DNA of 64,000 bases from Polytrichum commune. Its lineage: Eukaryota; Streptophyta; Polytrichopsida; Polytrichales; Polytrichaceae. This document shows positions 59,004 through 64,000 of this stretch, in pieces. The notes below the pieces were generated by a model, which did no database searches, was not told the origin of the DNA, and saw only the letters and a program-made list of their open reading frames with translations. Numbering within the stretch: position 1 is the stretch's first letter; each line of letters opens with the position of its first letter. The stretch is taken from NCBI GenBank assembly GCA_950295325.1, contig OX485809.1, forward strand, positions 38,595,081 through 38,659,080, read 5' to 3'. A program made the position numbers and the translations under genes.

Positions 59004-59375
59004 TCAATTATCAACTAGTTTTTTTTGTTGCCCCCACGCTATGTTGGTCATCAATAAGCCATAAATCTTCTTTCGCAAGTTTGGGCTACAAATCTTGTGT
59101 TGGCATCTTTTTTTGTGCTGATGCATGACGACAATGGTCTGCCTATTGTCTTTGATTTGTTCGATGACTATTTGAATGATTATTTGGTCTATGTACGCAT
59201 CCTCCTTAGCCCACCCACACTTCTCAAATTTTGGTGGTGCCAGATGCCATTGATTGATGTTCATCTCAAAATTGGAATTCTTGCCCATGAAGAAGCAGTG
59301 TAGACATTTTGTTGTGAGAGTATTTATGATCTTCTGGATTCTTAAAGCATCCACTTCTTGGCTGAATTTTGGCAT
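59004..59375 (-). pseudogene. Unidentified coding remnant
   Basis: 123-codon open frame (MPKFSQEVDALRIQKIINTL, KCLHCFFMGKN, KFEKCGWAKEDAYIDQIIIQ). Open sequence extends further right in the same strand (SSLIEFQYEEDKRDFMND, about 59400-59465). Unknown family; may be part of the same decayed gene cluster as 55-58 kb. Confidence 0.35.
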
Positions 59376-60238
59376 AGTAGATTGGGATAAACGATCTCGT
59401 CAGTCATTCATGAAGTCTCTCTTGTCCTCTTCATATTGGAACTCAATAAGACTAGAGATGAGATTGCATAAGTAATAACACATACACAAAGGCATATGAA
59501 TAATGCTTGGAGTGAGATGGTCTCTTCCACCCCTTGCCTTGCCCTTTATTGCTCATTTTCTCCTTGATTGATACAAACAATATGGAATAACTCTTCTCCC
59601 ACTATGAACCAGCCTTGTAGGCTTATTACAACCTTATTACTTCTAGTATTACATTTGTATGACTATGAGCAATCTAATGCTTCATCATCAACACTTTGAC
59701 ATGATGTTTTTTCTCACAATGTTGCTCTCAAAATGTTTTCTCAATGTTTTCCAATGCTTTTCTCAAAGGCTCACATTTATCTCTCAAAAATCCCTCACCA
59801 TTCTTTCTAAAACTTCTCTTCTCAAACCTCTCTCTCTCTCTTTCTCTCTCTCTCTCTTTCTCTCTCTACTCTCTCTTCTCAAATGCCTCCCTCTAAAACC
59901 ATCAATCTATTTCCCCCTCCCTCAAACACTCAATTTATTTCACTCTCCCTCAAACCCTCAATCTATTTCACTCTCCTCAAACCCTCAACTTTACACAACT
60001 TTCACTAATCCTAGAAGTTACTTAGGGTAAACTACCACTTCGGCTTAACATGCGAAAGGAGATTCTCATGGCCTATTTCACTTAATATATGATGAGGTAA
60101 CTATTTGTGGCCATAGATGTAGAGATTACAATCTATGGTGGATATTCGTTATGTAAAACTAACCTAACACTAAATTATTCTTACTTTGGGGATATATTAA
60201 TTTACCGATCTGGTTCCTTTAAAGTCAAGGAAAAACAA

Positions 60239-60275
<37 letters not shown>

Positions 60276-60516
60276 CCATTTTGTTGCAAGATTAGGTGCC
60301 CGTGGAAACAAACGTTCACCCCGTTGGCTTTTCTTTGACCATGTTTATTATAACCTCACCTTAGGTTAGGTAATGTTTGTGGGTGGTATTCAATTTGATT
60401 TTCATGTTCGTCAACTTCTAGCAATTCCATTTACACTAGAAAAGATTGTGTTCCTGGTTTAGCAAAAGCACGACCTTATAAATCAATATTCAAGTGCCCA
60501 AGGATGTGTCTATCAT
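59376..60516. other. Unassigned DNA with CT and GA microsatellites
   Basis: (CT)-rich run at 59826-59880, a short tandem of CTCAAACCCTCAATCTATTT-like units at 59920-59995, and (GA)16 at about 60241-60272. No gene. Confidence 0.45.
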
Positions 60517-60722
60517 TAAAACCAAGAATCACATGCGTTGCAACATACTATAGACACCCAAGCCTGTTTACAATATTTTATTGTAAAACTAAGTAATAAA
60601 TGTACAATTTCAGTTATCAAAATGTAAGTAATATGTGTATACATAAAAACCTCACAATTATATGTAGTTGTGAACATAAGTATACAAATATAGTTTTGAA
60701 CAACAACCAACCCCTACCAAAA
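60517..60722 (+). repeat. Dispersed repeat R6, copy 2
   Basis: Matches 35752-35970 (AACCAAGAATCACATGCGTT, TTATTGTAAAACTAAGTAAT, GTATACATAAA, ACAACCAACCCCTA). Confidence 0.6.
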
Positions 60723-61290
60723 TATCCTTTAGATGAGTCTCCCTACAAATTGTAGTAGGATACGATGGATGGCTTTGTGAGATTAGCATTTGGGATTATC
60801 ACGTCGTGGTTTGTCTCGCCTAATATTGAGCTAGAGACATGTGGTACCTACTCAGGAGATCCAAGTCCTAGTGTATGTTTTGATATCTTCCCAAAGCTCT
60901 TGCAAATGTTGAAAGTGCAAAGCATTTGATGTAAATGTTTGGTATCAACAAATTGGTGAATTTGTTGATTTGAAGACGCTAAAGCAATCTCCTCTAGGGA
61001 ACTAGTCGACCATGGGTGCTCAACTTAGAATTTCATCTCTTGATGCCCTTGTGAGGATAGCATTGAAACCCAACGAAATTCTTCTCAACATTCAATGTGA
61101 TGCATATTTGACATTATTGGGTCTCCACAAACAAATTCCTACTGTTGACGTTGTCACAACCAAATCTTAGTATATACTTTGCCAAGATTTAGCAACAAGA
61201 ATCATAAGCTTTCTACAAGGTTCAATGTTGGAGAATATTGTTGATGTAATGCAAGGAAATGAAGCTAATGACAAATAAAAGAACTTTGCA
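60723..61290. other. Unassigned DNA
   Basis: 61010-61170 reads partly open on the + strand (LKPNEILLNIQCDAYLTLLG) but ends in a stop. Unassigned. Confidence 0.3.
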
Positions 61291-61515
61291 ATGGAGGTAG
61301 TTGAAGTTCAGACACCACATGCACAACAAATTCTAAAGGATGTTGCCATGGAGGACGTAGAAGACATGCAAGCCCATGATTCAAATGAGTTTGACAATGA
61401 AATGAAGATTTGCAATCTTGATGATATTGAGATCGTGGAGGAGGGGGGGGGGGTCAAATACTTACAAGGCGTCAAGAGAGCTCCCGATGCCTTGAGTTGG
61501 ATCACATACCCCTAG
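61291..61515 (+). pseudogene. Small ORF, possible Ty3/gypsy remnant
   Basis: 74 codons, acidic N-terminal half, ending VKYLQGVKRAPDALSWITYP. That ending resembles the end of Ty3/gypsy RNase H (V/IKY.PG..N..ADALSR). The G11 tract (61443-61453) sits just before it, so the frame may be an accident. Tentative. Confidence 0.25.
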
Positions 61516-62636
61516 TCATTCTCCACCTCACTCGACTTACGTTGTGCCTATGAAGTTGCATTTGCACCGAGTCCTGATCTTGTATTTTCTATGCCCCACC
61601 TCCACCTCATGCACCTAATATGGTAGAACATATTCACCACTAAGAATTTGAGGAAGATGAGTTTTTGGAGGTTATTGCACCACCGCTTGAACCTCTTCAG
61701 TCTAAGCATACCCCCTCCCCCTAGACCACCTGTCCCTCAATTAATAAAGTCCCAAGTGGTTGGGGGTTCCCTTCCATAGGTAAGTTTAGCATCAAAGGGT
61801 ACAAACACAAGGACGTCATGTGGCAACATGAAGGACAATAAACAGAAGACCATTGAGTCTATTGCAACATAAACAACCACTTCTACATCACACGCCAACC
61901 AGGCGCATGTCTCCAAGAGGTGCACTTTATATTTCTTTTTGTATTTGAATTCTTAGTTATATTGGTATGTATGAGGACCAAGAGGCCTCCCAATGCTCGA
62001 ATCTTCACAATACTGCATTAAGTGGGAGAGGTTCATATATTCATTTTCTGAAATTATGTTCTATTGGCTAACTTACCTCACAAGTCCATTAGTGTACCAT
62101 TGGTAAGATATTTACTAGAGTTTGATTTAAATGGGCTTTTGTGTTCCAAACTAGTTAATAAAAAAGACAAGGTTTTATTGTGACCAAGCACCCATGAGCT
62201 TCTAAATTGGTGCCAAAATACACTTGACGTATTGTCCTGGATTTCTACTCAAAAGCCAAAATCTAGGCATATGATTGATGCGCTAATGGAAGAATGTAGA
62301 TACTTCAAGTTGAACGAAGAAGTTGGATTCTTTTATCATGATCACTGCATTGTTTCCAAGCACCGTAATAAACAAGAACAACCAATTTTGATGAACGATC
62401 TGCAACTTAGGGTTTCTAAGAAGTTAAACAATGCTACGTTGCATTAAGAAAGAAAGAGGAACGCCTGTGCTTTTACATTGATGTGTGATGTTCATTCACC
62501 ATCTCCAATCCATATCCACATGAACATGGGGACGGGGGTGGCTTAATACCTATTTTTCATAGGTGGACCATAAGTTATTTTGATAGTAGTCATGGATATC
62601 AATAGTTTTGTATTGAGTGATTGGCTGGTGGAGGGG
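61516..62636. other. Unassigned DNA
   Basis: An ORF of 71 codons at 62232-62447 matches nothing known. No element end recognised. Confidence 0.3.
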
Positions 62637-64000
62637 TTAATCAAGGAGAATCAATACATATTGTCTTTCAAGTTTAGGTTTGTTGAGTATGATATGTGCG
62701 AAGCATCATATAGACATTTTTTAGAAGGTTTCTAGAAGGCTATATATTTTGTTAAGTGGGATTTTGAGATATGTGAGTTTTAGTATGGTGGATGTATTAA
62801 TAGAGCCTTTGATGCCTACAATGTTAATTATTGTGGGGAGGACCATCCATCCTAGTTGGGTTTGGACGGTTGTTAATGTGTCATACTTTTCTAGTTTTCT
62901 TGTTGCGGCTTCCTAGGGAATTTGTCGTTGCAGTAGGTGAATTCTATGAGCTGTACTTTGAGATTTTGGTTGGAATCAATTGGTGGTTGGGTCGTGGGTG
63001 TTGTTCTCACTATGCATAATATGTCAAGGTGAAGCATGGCAAGGCTATTGCACCGTGGGAGGTAGAAGGTCCAAGGGAGTAGCCATGATGGCATGGTGTT
63101 TTATTTATTGGTTTTATCTTGTATTTATTAGTGTAAAATTATTGGTTGTTGGATGGGCATGTACTACTTTGTTATGCCTATTAGATCTAAATTATGTATG
63201 TGTTAGTTTGTGCAATATAATAGTAAGTGGAGGCATGTGTCATTTTGATGGAGAGGGCATAAGTTATACATCGGTGATATGTCTTGTTTAGGGCATTTTT
63301 TTACGGCAATTGCGAAGGTATCAGCCATATCAAAATGTTAGGATTTGTGTGGTTTGTGTGTTAGTGACCCATGGTTGTCCCGAAGTAGGTTGGTCCATTT
63401 TAGGTGGATTTCTTTGTTATCGAGCCATTTGTTACATTGGGTATGGATGTTTGTGGTGAGGGAGATTAAGGCACTTGTATGTTTTTCTTCTTCTATATAG
63501 TGTTTTAAATTATGAACCAAGCCGTCGTGTTGGGTTGATGTAGGGGGAATAGAGATCTGGTGTTTGGTGGCCTACGTGGTCGATATGGGTGAGAAGGATA
63601 TGCGGTTCTAGTGCCCCTGGTTTGGCTAGTTTATTTGCCTCATCATGACCTATGATATTTGTGTGTGCCCTAACCTTGGTGATGGAAATGTTAGGTGTGG
63701 AGTTTTTTAAGGCATATATGATGTGTGCTATTAGAAGCTTGTCCGAGTGGTTATTTTGGGAGGAGGATGTCGGATATGGTTTTGTAGGAGGTAGATATTG
63801 CTAAGGTCGTCGGTAAATATGAATGTGTCAGTGGTGAATGATTTTGTGTGTTCTATGATGAGTAGTAATGTGTATAATTCCATTCTTAGGATATTTGGGG
63901 TAGCCTAATAGTTTGACAACCATTTTCACGTGTAGAGGATTGTTGAAGACACCTAATCCAGCTAAATTGCCATTACCCTCGGTGTCCGGGAGAGTGAACG
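62637..64000 (-). pseudogene. LINE ORF2 3' part: RNase H plus C-terminal domain, partial
   Basis: Reads leftward from beyond the right edge. RNase H motifs in order: DTEGNGNLAGLGVF (first Asp), RMELYTLLLIIEH (Glu, from 63883), IFTDDLSNIYLL (second Asp), then after a frameshift KVRAHTNIIGHDEANKLAKP (His and last Asp). Then KWLDNKEIHLKWTNLL (63520-63338) and a terminal domain at 63094-62891 with HLDILCI, LKVQLIEFTYCNDKFPRKP, followed by IINIVGIKGSINTSTILKLT, LNKPKLERQY and a TAA at 62637. All four catalytic carboxylates of RNase H are still readable, but at least three frame changes make it dead. RNase H after RT is typical of some plant and algal LINE clades. Confidence 0.75.

Overview
The window looks like a nuclear scaffold of a land plant, probably a seed-free one (fern, lycophyte or bryophyte). 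Three things point there: a spliced gene for the plastid ribosomal protein L11, a MATE/DTX transporter gene with the plant-type motifs, and a mitochondrial cox1 fragment whose N-terminus (MNNFAQR...) is, as I remember the families, more like bryophytes and lycophytes than angiosperms. The species cannot be fixed from the sequence alone. Everything after about 7 kb is AT-rich, repeat-laden DNA with decayed coding sequence and no gene I can call intact.

Layout. 1-1532: the 3' four exons of the plastid L11 gene (+ strand; it runs off the left edge, where the transit peptide should lie). 3743-5978: a MATE transporter on the - strand. I model it with two exons, because a short first exon at 5871-5978 joins the main ORF in frame through a clean GT-AG intron. 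The two genes converge on a 2.2 kb spacer. They are housekeeping and transport genes with no evident functional link.

7-51 kb is a field of small non-autonomous elements: foldback elements, a 947-bp TIR element with matching GTA flanks, an approximately 500-bp MITE family (eight copies or pieces; TIR GGGCCACTTCACACACGAG, TNA target duplications), a short CATAACATTATTC foldback family, a hAT-like element, a paired 5S-rRNA-derived repeat that looks like a Cassandra-type TRIM, several unclassified dispersed repeat families each present two to six times, and LINE reverse-transcriptase debris at 17.2-17.7 and 31.3-31.6 kb. At 18.75-19.62 kb there is an unusual run of consecutive hairpins; ten share an AGAC-type loop and have covarying stems.

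51-64 kb holds decayed coding sequence, mostly on the - strand: an FCP1/HAD-phosphatase-like pseudogene (52.1-52.9 kb), unrecognised coding remnants (54.2-59.4 kb), a cox1 insertion from mitochondrial DNA (53.9-54.2 kb), a CACTA-ended MITE (54.6-55.0 kb), a GC-rich patch with a perfect 24-bp palindrome (57.9 kb), and the 3' part of a LINE ORF2 with RNase H and a distinctive C-terminal domain (62.6-64.0 kb, running off the right edge). Long G or C homopolymers (10-16 nt) occur twelve times, mostly in the second half.

I did not find a new gene system. The most unusual structure is the covarying hairpin array near 19 kb.
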